Positions 1-11,955 of a DNA stretch of 64,000 nt are shown here, in pieces. The stretch's first letter is position 1. Every line of letters starts with the position of its first letter. A program made the position numbers and the translations under genes. This stretch comes from Cornus controversa (lineage: Eukaryota; Streptophyta; Magnoliopsida; Cornales; Cornaceae), in NCBI GenBank assembly GCA_026545225.1, contig CM048854.1:26828730-26892729 (forward strand). The letters are read 5' to 3'. The notes under the pieces were generated by a model. That model worked only from the letters and a program-made list of their open reading frames with translations, was not told the DNA's origin and did not search any database.

Positions 1-607
1 AATTAACATGCTAGTTGAGTCAAGGTAATAGACAATAATGTGAGAGTGAGTGATGCAAAGGAGAAAACAACTATGAATTGGGGCTTCTCTTGCAAATGAA
101 GCTTCTCTCTCTGAACCTGATAATGATGAACTAGTATATGCTAAAATTGCAGTCGGGAAGGAGCATAGGAGTGACAGAGAGAAAGAGAGGGTTAGGGTAT
201 CAGACAAGGGGAAAAAATCCAAAGAATCTCATGAATGTGGACAAGGGTTAGGGCTTCAGTTAGTGTGCTTTGATCGAAGGAAGGGACAGAGAGAGAGGAT
301 CAGGGGTATCAGATGAGAGAAAGGTAATTTTCCAAAAAAAAAATAGATCTTCCATAACGGGCCAAGGTCATGGTAAAGATCAATATTTTTATCATGGGCA
401 TAACCCGTGGTGGAAAGTGTGTTTCTACCGCGGGCAACTACATCCATAATGGAAATTGGGTTTCTACGACGAGCCTACATAACCCGTTGTAAAAAATTAC
501 TTTTCACAACAGGCTACATGGGCCTGTCGTAGAAATTCACTTTCCACCACGGGCTATACAGGCCCACCGTAAAAAACCTGTCGCTAAAAACCTTTTTTCT
601 TATAGTG
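1..607. mobile_element. CACTA (En/Spm) transposon end, right terminus
   Basis: The segment ends at 591-607 in a motif whose reverse complement starts CACTATAAGAAAAAAGG, very close to the common plant CACTA terminal inverted repeat CACTACAAGAAAAA. Just inside (about 350-590) are several GC-richer subterminal blocks such as CCACGGGC, ACGGGC and GGCCTGTCGTAGAAA in both orientations, typical of subterminal repeats where a CACTA transposase binds. The other terminus lies outside the window, and I see no transposase ORF. The first 350 bases are AG-rich non-coding sequence without a recognisable domain. A terminus with similar internal motifs (ACGACAGGC, CACGATGGGC) is at 44954, so a related family has at least two ends here. 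Family call is good; extent to the left is inferred. Confidence 0.6.
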
Positions 608-1505
608 TTGGTAAATAATCACGAATAGGTGATTGTCGGAGAGGTAGTCCGGAACTAACTCTAAAATGACTTTATTAGGTATGATCAGACACCTGCCTAT
701 TGGGAGTGCACTACCCTTTTGTTATGGCCATTGGTGCTAAGCATGCTCTTATTATGTGGATGTGGTCCGGGACCATCTAGGTGAGTAGATGTATGAACCC
801 AGCCACATGTGTGACCTTCAATAGTTCGGGACTATGCGATGCACACTATCTTGTTGCTGAGCTAGCCATTTATTGGAGGGGAATCGGGGAGGGGGGGCTC
901 ACGTGAGATATGTGAAAATTTAATGAGAATTAATTAAGATGATTAATTTATGGTTGATAATTGAGGAATATGTTACATGGTTTAAATGGTGAGATCTTGA
1001 GATTAGATATACTAATTATTATATGATGTTGACAATTAAAATATATAAGAATTCGTAACATGACTTGAGATAAATTATACACGATCTATGTATAGTTTAT
1101 AAGTTGCATTTATATATGGGAATTGAAGGTAAGGTCAGCTTATTGAACGATGATTGTGTTTAGCATTCTTTTGTTGAGCTTGTGAACTTACCCATCTATC
1201 TCATTTCAGGGGTTCGATTATAGGCATGTGATGGAGACACAAGGCATGGATGGAGATTAGCTTGTCCATTTTTGTTAGTTTAGAATTTTTGTATTGAAAA
1301 TTTTTTTATTAAGGATAATGTCCATTAGTAAGTTTTGTTTGGTAATATTGACTCTTTGAATTTATTTATAGTTTTATGAAAAAGTTGGTTGGAGTTGATA
1401 TTATTTAATATTATTGTAGATGGTTGTGTATGTGGTATATAACTCATGCACAAGATTTTAATTATGGAACCAGGGCTTTTTGTATTAAAATCTTGGAGTG
1501 TGACA
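608..1505 (+). mobile_element. LTR fragment, 3' part (Gypsy-like)
   Basis: Non-coding sequence that runs into GGAGTGTGACA at 1495-1505, the 3' end style of plant Gypsy LTRs that start TGTCACAC and end GTGTGACA. The 5' part is missing; the CACTA end abuts it at 607. No ORF of substance is present. The assignment rests only on terminus style and lack of coding potential. Confidence 0.3.
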
Positions 1506-2124
1506 GTTTGAGATTACCTTTTAACAATTATAGATGAAGATTACCATTTTGACCTTACTTATAGCGCAAAGTTTATCTTCAACTTTAGGAGGCATCTACA
1601 CAACTCATTTTTGATAAATTCTAACTAAACTAGAAATTAAATCGAAAGTACATTGTGTTGCCCAAGTATTGACCTAAGAGGGGGTGAATTGGATCATTGG
1701 AAAATAATGAAATTTAATACGATTAATTTATTTTTGCGATGACGATTAAATAGATATACAAAAATTAATCAAAAATACATAAAGTTAAATATAGGGGAAG
1801 AGAAACATACACAACGATGTAACATTGTTTGGCACTCCCGTCTATGTCCACACTTCAATATGCTCTCTTGATGATTTTCAAATCCGTTATGGATTAACCT
1901 TACGAATGGAGAGCAAACCTTTACAAACCACTCTCCTTTATAGGTGGAACCAGAATGGGTCAGGTGACTCGAAATGTGTTTACAGACTCTTTAAAGTTGA
2001 TATAGGGGTGTAAGTGAATTTTTGAGGGACTTACGTAAAATGTGAAAATATCGAAATGTTAGTATGTAATTAGGAAAAAGTTATTTGGAGGAAGGAGCTA
2101 ATTTAGGAAAGAAGCTGGATTTAG
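1506..2124. other. Unclassified sequence left of the solo LTR
   Basis: AT-rich, no convincing ORF. The stretch around 1667-1695 (GAGGGGGTGAATTGG) resembles the end region of SIRE-like Copia LTRs seen at 45236 and 51826. The last five bases, TTTAG at 2120-2124, are the target duplication of the element that follows. Together with 5262-7383 it was one continuous sequence before that insertion, probably an older LTR retrotransposon remnant. Confidence 0.3.
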
Positions 2125-2913
2125 TGTAATACCCCAGAAATTTGGAAGTCAATTATTTTTTAAAAAATTTGAATTGCTATTATTTTTTAATAATTCATGT
2201 GAAATGTCTTGTCTCTATATTTTATCATTTTATGTGAGTTGTTTTTCCTTTATAGGCGTTTTATCATTTCATGTGAATTGATAAATTTGATTTTGTTTAT
2301 CATTTTATGTGAATTGATTTTGTCTTTATAGATTCTAATTATTTCATGTGAAATTCTCTGCTTTTATTTTTCTCATTTTATGTGAATTGTTTATTGATTA
2401 TGTATTGTCTGATTTAAATTTTTAAATGCTTTGGATTGGGCTAGGGAGGAATCTGGGCTAGAATGGTTCGGCTAAGGGTATGTTTAAGTTGATGGGCCAG
2501 GTTTATGGTTATATTATCATAATTATTTTATATATTTATTTATTTTTCGTTTATTTAGTTTTAGAAAAATAATAATAGAATAATAATAATTAAGACAAAA
2601 GAAAATAAGGGACTAAGGTTTCTGCCGTTTGCTTTACGCACAGAAACCAAGAGAGTAAACGAAAGAGAGAAGGGAGTGAAGGAGCGATCGGGTGGACGAG
2701 TCTTGAATCGTCAAAGAGGTAACTTTGATTCTTCTCTTCCCCTTTGAATCTGTATGCATAGTCTAAATTTTTGTCTATAATTGTTCTTTAAAATTTTGTG
2801 TATCTCATTTTATGGTAATTTATGTTGTTTATGTTTAATTAAATTCATGATATCTTCTATGCCAACTTAATATATATGAAGAATTAATATATGAACAGGT
2901 TCATGTATATATA

Positions 2914-2923
2914 TGTATGTATG

Positions 2924-2954
<31 letters not shown>
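2914..2954. repeat. (TA)n / (GTAT)n microsatellite
   Basis: Alternating TA run preceded by a short GTAT run, inside the solo LTR. Confidence 0.9.
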
Positions 2955-4321
2955 GATATATGTGTAATACGAATTGAATTTATAATAACATGAATTTAGG
3001 ATTATGAAGGATGTTAATTTGCATTTGTTATGTTGTGGATTGTATGGGAAAACAACCTTGACCCTTATAAAATCAGATTTGGTCAAGTAGATTTAAATTT
3101 TGAATTTTTGCGAACCCTAGAACTTGTGAATTAGGGGTTTCCGATTTGGGCCATTGTTGATGGGGCTTTTTGTACCAATGGGTAGAGGGGATATAGAGGA
3201 GAACAATGGTACAAAAATCAGGGTGAACGAAGGTCGGGAGACGCCAAAAAATGCACCGGAAAAACCCCAACGCACAGCCATGCGCGCTGGGGAAGAAAAC
3301 CCCAGCAGGCGCGTGAGCCCCACACTCGCCGCCGGCACGTGGGGGAGCGTCCAGCTGGCGCCGGCAGGTGGGCAGAAAATGATTTATAGGCCCCACTCAT
3401 GGGGGCCCACCTCTGGGTCCTACATGGGCCCATTCCAAATTAGTTTGTATTTTTTTTGAATTTTTGAAATTTTTGATAAAACTTGAAAATTCAGAAAATT
3501 ACTTTTTTAAAATAATTTTATAATTCCAAAAATTTCCAAAATTTTATCTCATCTTTTTGGGGGTTTAAGGAGCTTGGGTTTTAAATTTCACGTTGAAAAT
3601 ATTTACCCTTGTTTTTAAAGTGTCTAAAAATTGGGTTTTCCACCTTCTTTTATTTTAGAAAATACATAGAAATTTCCAAACATTCCCACATTTTTATTGT
3701 AATTTTCTGGATATTAAATGAACTTGGTTTTAAATTTTCATCTTGAAATGAGCTTCCCTTGGTGTTCAATTAATTTTAAAGTGTCTAAAAGTTGGGTTTT
3801 CACTTTCTTTTATTTATACCAAATATTTTAAAATTCCAGAAAATTCTAGAAAAATTTAGGTAACTTTATAGGGATGAAATAAACTTGGGTTTTAAATTTT
3901 AGGTGGAGATGAGTTTCCCTTGTGGTTTTATCGATTTTAAGGTATGCCTCAAAAATTATGTTTTATTTTATTTTGCTGGAAAAATATTTTTTTAAAATTC
4001 CCGAAATTCCAGAAAATTCCAGAATGTTTAAATAGGGTTCTTAGAAGTAAAATAGGCCCGACAACTTAAATTCGAGTTAGGTTTTGACTCCCTTGAAGGT
4101 TTAGATAACTTGGAGGTTTAACTGGGTGTTTGTTTCTAAAGTGGACAATTGTGTTATTTGATTTACTTGAATATCTTTCCATGAAATACTTGATTATAGT
4201 TTACTTGTGAATGAGTTATCTTATGGTGATGATCGCATATCGGATAAGTTAAATCACTTTGTTTTGCGTAAATTAAAATCATAATGCACCCTATTTTATT
4301 TTATGTTTCATATTGGGAAGG

Positions 4322-4600
4322 AGGCATGTAAGGATTTTCAGGTGTGTCAGGATCGCCAATACCGAATAAGGTATCTATATATCATATTTGACATCTCAAT
4401 ATTGTTAGGTGTGTCAGGATCGCCAATACCTAATAAGGTATCTATACATCATATTTGGCATGTCAGGCATGTCAGGATCACCAATACCTAGTAAGGTATC
4501 TATATATCATATTTGGCATGTCAGGATTGTCAGGTATGTCAGGATCGACAATACCTAATAAGGTATCTATACATTATATTTGGCATGTCAGGATTACCTA
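4322..4600 (+). repeat. LTR-embedded tandem repeat with hairpin core
   Basis: About four to five imperfect units of roughly 55-75 bp. Each carries a GGCATGTCAGGAT-like block followed by AATACCTAATAAGGTAT. ATACCT and AGGTAT are inverted around a 4-base spacer, giving a small hairpin in every unit. The same unit recurs in the other LTRs of this family with different copy number. Confidence 0.85.
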
Positions 4601-5261
4601 GATTTAATATAATGCATGCATATGTTTTTTTATTTTGAACTTAAAGAATGTGTTCATTGTTGAATGATAAGGGTTTGTTAGGATAATGTATAAGATGATT
4701 TTTATCTTTGAAAATATGAACTGAATAAGGAATAACTTGTATGTTTACACCTATATTTATCTCTTGTGTCCCTCACACTAAGGGTATGCATATTGGTTCT
4801 CTGATTGGGATGTATAGATAGAACTTGTTCGTGGGTTTAACCTACTTTGTTGATATTTCAGGTCCCAGGCAGGTTCCTGTGAGGATAGAGTGTTAGGGTT
4901 GGTTGTGGCAGACATCTATTCTCATCAGTTTTAGGGTAGGAATTTATCTTCTTCTCCAAGCATTTGAAACATGAAAAATTTTGGAGACTTTGGTTATTGG
5001 TTTTAAAGTAGAGTTTAAACTCTTATTAATTCTGGTTAAGGGTCCTTGGGTTACGGGACTTCCAAATTGTATTACCAGACACTTATTTAGTTATTTACCA
5101 ATTATTTTAATTCAGTGAAATTTTCTGTTCAGCTTTTAAATTTTATTTTAGTCTATCTTTTGTATTATATGCTTGTTGCTATCAATTGTTAATATCCCTC
5201 AGGTTTTGTGTATGAGACTGGCCACCTCATGCGAAAAATATTGTGGGGGTATTTCATTTAG

Positions 5262-7386
5262 TTACAAAGTCTTACAAAGTTCTAAGAGATAAGATACATA
5301 TATGTGACTAGTGGACACCCAAACACTCCCCTCTCTCTTTCCTTAGCCGGTTCTCACTCCTGCTCCCTCTCTCTCTACATTTCTTCTCTCTTCACTTCTC
5401 TCTAAGATTTGGGTGCCAAGAGCTAGTATTTGGAGTTTGGGGTAAAAACAAAGGTCGTTATACTCACTCTCCTCTACACTTTGATTGGTTTAAAGTTAGA
5501 TTTGGTAAAGTTTAAAGCTTTGGTGATTTTAGCTAGAACTTTGAGTTCTAGCCTTGGAATTGAGGTAGGGGTGTGATTTCTTTCTTAATCTTTGACTTTA
5601 TAGGTCCCCAATGTGCTAGGTTGTGTTCTAACATTGTTTATTTATGTGGGAATAATTTTATCTTTGACCTTCATGTTTTCCTGCATGCTTTAGATTAATT
5701 TCATATGTTAAAATTATGACAATATACTTGTTGGTATATATAGGTATAATGTATGAAAATGTGATGTCTTTGTATATGGAAGGGGTGCTTTGTGTATTAG
5801 TATGTTATACAATTGAGATGATGACTGTACATCAGGTGTATGTGGATTAAAATGCATACATAGCTCTTTGAATCATATACGTGCTTTTGAAACTATATCT
5901 ATGTTTTTATGCTACCATGTGCTTGACAAAATGGATAAAAGGAAGAAGTTTTGTAAAAATGATAATTGTTTATGCATAATGAGTTAAATGTCATTGATTT
6001 GTGATATGCATGGTTTACACATGTTACATATTGATTGAAGTGGCTTGAAATTCACTTGTGAAGTATTTGGTTAATTCTTGTTTTGGTTGAATTTGATGTG
6101 TTTGGAAACCTATATGTTGGATGTTGATTTTGGGAGGATGTTGTAGATGCAAGAATGGCTCAGAGTCCTAGGGTCAAAATCTCAAAACTTGATAAAGCAG
6201 GTGTTATTACCGTCGAGTTAGTAGCTTGTAAAGTGAGAGTAAAAGCACTTGGCTCGAAGGACATGTACTTTAGTTGTGCGTCAACTCTAAATTTTTTTAT
6301 TTATTTTGAATCTATGACTTAATGTGTGAGTCTTGTTGTCAATGTGACTTGAAATTGAATTCATGATTATTCAACTATGTTACATTGTGTCATGGTTCTT
6401 AAAGTTGTACAACTTTTTGGTATCAATGTTTAAATATGTGTAATTTGGCTTTAATGTTGGTAACGCACCCATTGTGAAGTATGCCATGTAGTTGGATAAG
6501 CATATCTTGTACTATGAACATGCATTGCATTCATGTATGACTATCGGAGTCATCATTTAAGTCGGTTTGCATTCATGCATGATTATTGGGCAAGTTATTG
6601 CTCACTTCCCCGACCCTCCCATAAACATTTTCAAATAAACAGCACATCACCGAGGATGCCTAGGAGTGATACGAATAACACCTTAGTTTTGGGAATTCTG
6701 TATATTTTGATGTTGTATGCCATGTTAGGCAATTAGTGAGAAAGTTGGAAATTCATGTGGAACAAGTGTATTTGGATCATGGACGATTGTGTAGTATATG
6801 TGTAATTTTCCCCTTTAATTATCCCCCTTGATTCTCAAAGGTAAATGTAATGATAGTTGATTACCCTCTTGTGATTATTATGTTTTGTACGTATATTATC
6901 AATATGTTGGTTTATTTCATATGTATAGAAAATCTTTAGCCTTTTTCCCTTGGGTTATGAGTATATGAGAATGAATGTGTAAGTAGGAACAAGGGCTTGT
7001 TGAGAATTGGCTAAGAATGAGAATAGGTTTTGCTCACAGGGCTAATGGGATTGATCCCATGTCCTCGTGCGCTCGATCCTAACCTTAGGCTACGTTAGGA
7101 AAGAAAATTTTGATCCCAGACCACTTGCACTCGAGCCAAACTTTCGTGCGCTCAAGCGTATCATGCAAACATGATTACAAAGTCTATTCTTTTGCATCTG
7201 ATGAATGGGCACGCTTGAGCCCAACTTCGATGTCCTCAAGCCCATCACTCGGCATTTTTCTCCCAAATTTGACGAATCATAACCCATGTGGGAGCACTAT
7301 AGTTATCTTGATAGTATGCTTAGAGTGCATTTAAGGTGCAATTATAGTGGAATTGATTTTAGCAAAATAGGAAACCTCTTATGTTG
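5262..7386. other. Unclassified region right of the solo LTR
   Basis: Two kilobases of AT-rich sequence with a pyrimidine-rich patch near 5310-5410 (CTCTCTCT runs). No credible gene or protein domain is visible on either strand; reading frames are short. The TTTAG duplication at its left edge shows it was contiguous with 1506-2124. Pyrimidine-rich leader-like sequence suggests an older LTR or its leader, but I cannot place it in a family. Confidence 0.3.
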
Positions 7387-8428
7387 TGTTTGGTATCCGA
7401 TAATGGAATGGAATGCAGTTGGGAATGGAATGAGAATGAGAATGGAATGGAATGGTTATTCTTATTTTATTGTTTGGTTGAAAATATGAAATTAAGTGGG
7501 AATGAAATAAATTTTAAATCAAATTCTCCAAAATACCCCTCCTAGTGACAAATAAATTAAACCAACAAATGTGTGGTGGTGGAAGAAGGTGGCAATATAG
7601 AGGTGATGGAGATGGTGGGGTGGGGGTGGAGGTGGTGGTGGTGGAGGAAAGTGGCGATGTGTAGGTGGTGGTGTGGTGGTGGAAGAAGGTGGCAATGTGG
7701 AGGTGGTGATATGGTAGAAGAGGAAGGTGGTGGTGTGGTGGTAGAGGAAGGTGGCGATGTGGAGGTGGGGCTAGTGGTGTGGTGGAGGTGGCAATGGAGG
7801 TAGTGGTGGAGGTGGTCGTGATGCGATGTGGTGGCAGCGGCGGCAGTGGTAGTGGCGGAGGAATGTGGCAATATATAGGTGGTGGTGTGGTGGAGTAGGA
7901 AGGTGGTGATGTGGTTATGGAGGAAGGTGGCGATGTGGAGGTGGAGTGGAGGTGGTGGAGGAAGGTGGAGGTGGTGTGGTGGGGCTGGTGGTGACAATGT
8001 GGAGGCAGTGCCAGTGGTGTGGTGGGGGTGGTGGTGAAGGTGGTGGTGGTGGTGGTGGTGGTGGCGATGGTGGTGGCGGTGGCAGTGGTAGTGGTGGTGA
8101 TGTGATTTGGCGGCAGCAATGGCGGTAGTGGTGGTGTGGTAGAGTAGGAAGGTGGCAATGTGGAGACTGTGGGGGAGGAGGCGGTGGTGGTTTTGGAAGA
8201 GCTAGTTTGGTGGTGGTGGAGGTGAATGGTTTTTTGGTAATATGAATTTTTTTTAATCTTATTGGGAATGAAATGTTCATTCCATAGGTTTAAACTATGG
8301 AATGGATTTTTATTTCAGGAAATGAATTTTCATTTCAAGGGAATGACCATTCTTACCTTAAAATTTATACCAAACAAAGAAATGGTTAAAATGGCATTCC
8401 AATCCATTCCATTTATGCGTACCAAACA
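7387..8428. mobile_element. Foldback/TIR-like element with GGT-rich interior
   Basis: The left end at 7387 begins TGTTTGGTA and continues with AATGGAATGGAATG. The right end at 8428 is the inverted counterpart, CATTCCAATCCATTCC... TACCAAACA. Further inside, both arms carry GAATGAAAT/ATTTCATTCC-type matches, so the arms pair over at least 100 bases imperfectly. The interior (7571-8222) is a long GGT/GGA repeat. No transposase ORF is present, so it would be non-autonomous. I could not find a clear target duplication, so superfamily is undecided. Confidence 0.5.
7571..8222 (+). repeat. GGT/GGTGGA-rich degenerate minisatellite
   Basis: More than 600 bases built of GGTGGT, GGTGGA, GGAAGGTGGCGATGTGG and similar units; the plus strand is almost free of cytosine. 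It reads as poly-Gly/Trp on plus and poly-Thr/Pro/His on minus in several overlapping frames, which is a product of the repeat and not a gene. Runs of GG at short spacing could form G-quadruplexes. Confidence 0.9.
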
Positions 8429-8794
8429 TAGCATTAGAACTCAGTATAATGTTATTGAATTCCCACAATAGGTGTAATGGCGGAATTTATTTAACAAAAT
8501 TGAAAATAAATGTATTCATGATCTTTCTTCTCATGTTGTGCAACTAATATAAATGTAGAACTCATATTTTTTTCAATCTTCCCAACATTCAACATTGTCG
8601 AGACCAACATTATGTAATGGCCTCTACTTAGCAACAAAAATGGAAGTTGCTTTCACTGGAAGCACTTCTGCTTAGCGAAAGAGAAACATGAGCTACAACT
8701 TCTATGATAAACTATTGACAGTCTATAAGATAAAGAATTCAATCTAAATGAAGAAACATAACATAACCTAGCTTTAAAATCATTAGATATGCAC
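8429..8794. other. Intergenic, nothing recognised
   Basis: AT-rich DNA between the foldback element and the first B3 unit copy. No ORF or element end could be supported. Confidence 0.5.
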
Positions 8795-10229
8795 GCTACG
8801 ATAAGTTCTTATTTCATTACCTTAGCTCCATCACACACACATATAAAAATATGGGTCTAATAAGGAATGAATATATATATATTTTTTCGGGGTGGGGGGA
8901 ATATAAAGAATAAACAGTTGGTAATATATGCATGCGTGAAATTTATGGGAATGTTAAATGTAGAATATTTATAAAATCAGCAATTAATAAAATATATCTT
9001 TAAAGTGTATGGAAACCAAAATATTTACTATTTAATATAAAGAGGATCAACAATTAAATAAATATATCTGTAAATTGTAGGGAGCAAAATTTCTTCAACA
9101 TGAATTATTTATTAAATCGACAATGATATATATATATATAAATGAAATTTATAGGAACCAAATTGTTTAAGATACGATATCAACATTTTAATAAAATATA
9201 TTTGTTAAATAATGGGAATCAGAGAATCTTTTAAATTTATATCCTTTATGCATTAATCAATGATTAAATAAGATATATTCTTTGAAATATATATATATAT
9301 AATCTGATCCATTTCATATATTCAATTAAAAACTTGTTCTAGCTTTTGTTTCATTTCAGCATAAGTGGCACTAGTAGTAGTGAGGCAGTAACAAGTTATC
9401 TGAACGAAAATTGATATATCCAACTAGATGCTGATTATGTAAAGAAAGAAATTTTTCCAAAACTGCAGGCTCGTCTGAAAACTGCCTTGGAATATGGTTG
9501 AGAGATGAAAATCACTGTATATGATGACGATAAAAAAGACAAACATAACATGGTAAAGAAAAAGAGTGGAGAAGGAACTATCATCTTTTAAGAGCTGGCT
9601 CTTTGATTAAAAACAATGGACTCGCTCGTGACCAGTGGATTGGATTCAAAGTAAGTCATAATGGTCTGCAATTTGAAATGCTAGAACATATATTTCCTAT
9701 TTAGGTCACCGTACTCCAATAAGAGGGCAATTGAGCACAAGAGGATGTATCAAGATTGAAGAATAAAATATAATAAATTTTGGTACCTTGGGGATAATAA
9801 ATTGAAGGTAAAGCAAAAATATGTAACTAGAATGTGATATTATTCATATTTATTGCAGACAATGAGCACCTCACGCTTCATAAATATACTATCCCATTCA
9901 AATTCCTTGTTTTAATAAATACAATAATCAAACTACCCTCTTAGTATTCTATTTCAACTATGAAAGTACTATTCTCTATGTTTTTTCTGTGTTGTGATTT
10001 GTTCACTCTCTGTTTTTTTTTTTTTTTTTATTGAAAACTTTCTCTCTCTCTTCTCTCTTCTTGCTAAAATTTAACTTCATTTTATTATTAAAAAGTATTG
10101 AATCAAAATATAAAAAAAAATGAGTTGCATGATTGCAGCTATAGAAGAATCATAAACAATTATAGCAATGACAACAAATTTTCATCTTTAACAGTTCCAT
10201 TGTTCTTCAAGTATTATTTGTGAGTAGTA
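8795..10229 (+). repeat. B3-like gene unit, copy A (about 1.43 kb)
   Basis: Co-linear, clearly homologous along most of its length to 25372-26358 (copy B) and to 35595-36740 (copy C). Shared landmarks in order: TAATAAAGAATGAAT-like block, GGTGGGGGGAATATA, AAATTTATGGGAATG, repeated ATCAACAATTAA/AAATATATCT blocks, the B3-like reading frame (absent in B), GATATTATTCATATTTA with CTGCAG nearby, then (A and B only) a tail with CTCTCTCTTCTC and ending near TTCATTGTTCTTCAAGTATTA. The long AT-rich 5' flank is conserved with the reading frame, so the duplicated unit includes promoter-like DNA. Confidence 0.8.
9361..9704 (+). pseudogene. B3-like protein, broken copy
   Basis: Homologous to the open frame at 36204-36584. 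The start codon position reads ATA instead of ATG, and there are in-frame stop codons (near residue 17 and near residue 50) plus at least one frameshift in the second half. Remaining similarity is strongest around ITVYDDD, the SGEGT segment and the C-terminal GLQFEMLEHIF block, ending at TAG 9702-9704. It is not expected to make protein. The parent protein resembles the plant B3 DNA-binding fold in its second half, a tentative assignment discussed under the intact copy. Confidence 0.7.
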
Positions 10230-10275
10230 CGGTGCGTAAGTGGTTGCGAAACCTTAGAGGGGGTGAATAAGTTTA
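10230..10275. other. Short SIRE-like LTR scrap
   Basis: GCGTAAGTGG... TTAGAGGGGGTGAATAAG resembles the 3' terminal part of the SIRE-type LTR seen at 51768. Too short for a firm call. Confidence 0.25.
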
Positions 10276-10700
10276 TGTCACGCCCGAATTTTTTTCCTCG
10301 CCCGCTGCTACCCTTAGAGATTGATAGGAAGGAGCACCTAAAGGTGTATAGGACATGTGGATACATCCTATTGCGAGAAAATTGGTTCTAAAAGACGGAG
10401 TACGTGGCTAATGCTGGTTAACAAGGCCTATAGATGGGTCTACGGAGTCACCACCTAACATTAGACTTAGAGGTGTACTAGGTCACCTACAGACATCTAA
10501 TGACTTTAAGAGAATAGTAAATTACTCTTGATGTCTACAAAGACCCTAAAGATGTTCTACTTGACTACCATCTAGTCCACGTGACTGGATTTGGGGGTTT
10601 GCTTATGTGTGAAAATCGTAGTACTAGGTATCTCACGACATCCGTACCAAGTACATTTACCTTTTATATATATAGATTTTCTATATGAATACAAATGAGG
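10276..10700 (+). mobile_element. LTR 5' fragment, Tat/Ogre-like
   Basis: Begins TGTCACGCCCGAATTT at 10276 and includes CTACGGAGTCACCACCTAAC and AGGTATCTCACGACATCCGT. From memory, the GGAGTCGCCACCTA and TATCTC...GT style blocks occur in LTRs of Tat/Ogre-type Gypsy elements. No matching 3' end was found, so it is a truncated fragment. Lineage is inference. Confidence 0.4.
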
Positions 10701-10777
10701 TTGGGGATGATTTCTTGTATATATGTATAAGCAATGTATTACATACTATAAAGAAAGTTGTCGATAGTTATATACAG

Positions 10778-10783
<6 letters not shown>

Positions 10784-10820
<37 letters not shown>

Positions 10821-10824
10821 ATAA
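10784..10824. repeat. (AT)n microsatellite
   Basis: Near-pure TA/AT run at a junction between two LTR fragments. Confidence 0.9.
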
Positions 10825-11740
10825 GCATGCAAATTGGTACGTGAAATTTTAGTTCAGTTTTTGAACGATTTTGTTCCGAGTAATGTGTTGCTCATGCTCT
10901 AGTTAATAAACCTTGAACTCTGGAATGCAAATCGTTAAGGAACTAGAGAGAATTTCAAACTTTAAACGAAGAACCCTAGAACTTGAGAATTGGGTCTTTT
11001 TAATTCAGGCGATGAAAGGGGGTAATTTTGGTACCAATGCATAGCTTGGATCGAGAGGAGAAGTTTGGTATATACAACCAAAGATTTTAGGGGTCGAAGA
11101 AGGCCAGAAAATGGCCAGAAACTAGGTAGTACGCAGCCTGTTGCTGAAAAAAATGTAGAAAAATAAAAGGAAGAAGAAGATGTAGTCCCCACACATGCCC
11201 ATGTGCGCTGCCAGTGCGTGGGGGCACATGAGGGACTTTCCAGTCGCCGACAGGGACCCACTCGCCGAGACCAGCCACTGGCCCAGTTTGGGCCTAGTCC
11301 AGAATATTTAATATTTTTTTTTAATTTTTAAACCATTTTTTTTAAATGTAGAAAATTACAAAAAATATTTTAAATTACCAAAAAATTCTAGACATTTTTC
11401 AAAAAATTTAATAGAACTTTTAAAGACAGATTATGCATAGAAACCTAGGTTAGAGCTAGGTTTAGATACCCTTGATGTTTAAATTGCAATGTAGGCTTTG
11501 TTGTATGAGTTTTCTTTTAATCATTCATTTATTCTTTTCTCTAATTATTTCTTTGCCATCACAAACATGCTTGGTTATTTATTTGATGTTTAAATCAGTT
11601 TATGGGAGTATGTGAAATTGGTTTACTATCATGGTAGGTTTGTGTTATTTTATTTATTTATTTCATGTGGTGGTAAGGTTGTCATTATTTTAAATAGCAT
11701 GCTTATAAGTATATTAATTTTTATTAAAAGATTCTGGAAG

Positions 11741-11955
11741 GCATGTCAGGATTGCCTAATACCTAATAAGGTATTTATACATTATATTTTACGACATGTC
11801 AGGATTGCCTAATACCTAATAAGGTATCTGTACATTATATTTGGGACATGTCAAGATTGCCCAAAATCTAATAAGGTATTCATAAAATACGGGTATAGGC
11901 ATGTCAGGATTGCCTAATACTTAATAAGAAATTTAGTTATGTGTTCAGGCATGTT
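11741..11955 (+). repeat. LTR-embedded hairpin satellite, about 4 units
   Basis: Units of about 55 bp: GGCATGTCAGGATTGCC, TAATACCTAATAAGGTAT, then AT-rich spacer. The inverted ATACCT/AGGTAT core is kept in most units. Confidence 0.85.

Larger units (their letters stand above)
2125..5256 (+). mobile_element. Solo LTR, 3.13 kb, TGTAATACCCC family
   Basis: Starts TGTAATACCCC at 2125 and ends GGGGGTATTTCA at 5256, so it has TG...CA ends with short inverted termini. The flanking pentamers are identical: TTTAG at 2120-2124 and TTTAG at 5257-5261. No internal domain, primer site or coding region lies between the ends, which is what unequal recombination between two LTRs leaves behind. It contains an (AT)n tract (about 2914-2954), A/T-rich stretches, GC-rich patches near 3280-3430, and a hairpin satellite at 4322-4600. 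Related LTRs, whole or partial, are at 10870-12610, 20484-21475, 30631-31225, 36830-37650, 39243-41972 and 41973-43255. The gag/protease next to the 39-kb copy points to a Gypsy chromovirus, Tekay/Del-like, as source. ORFs inside (for example 3154-3459) overlap each other in opposite frames and look fortuitous. Confidence 0.85.

Noticed and set aside
3073-3459. Overlapping frames of 70-107 codons on both strands
   Set aside because: They arise from the GC-rich patch of an LTR and have no conserved motif; the equivalent patch at 40760-40830 does not conserve them.
4322-4600. CRISPR-like direct repeats
   Set aside because: Units are imperfect, spacers are not unique, the genome is a plant, and the array belongs to an LTR.
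7514-8280. Long Thr/Pro-rich open frames on the minus strand and Gly/Trp-rich ones on plus
   Set aside because: They are products of the GGT repeat, open in several frames at once, with no start context or domain.
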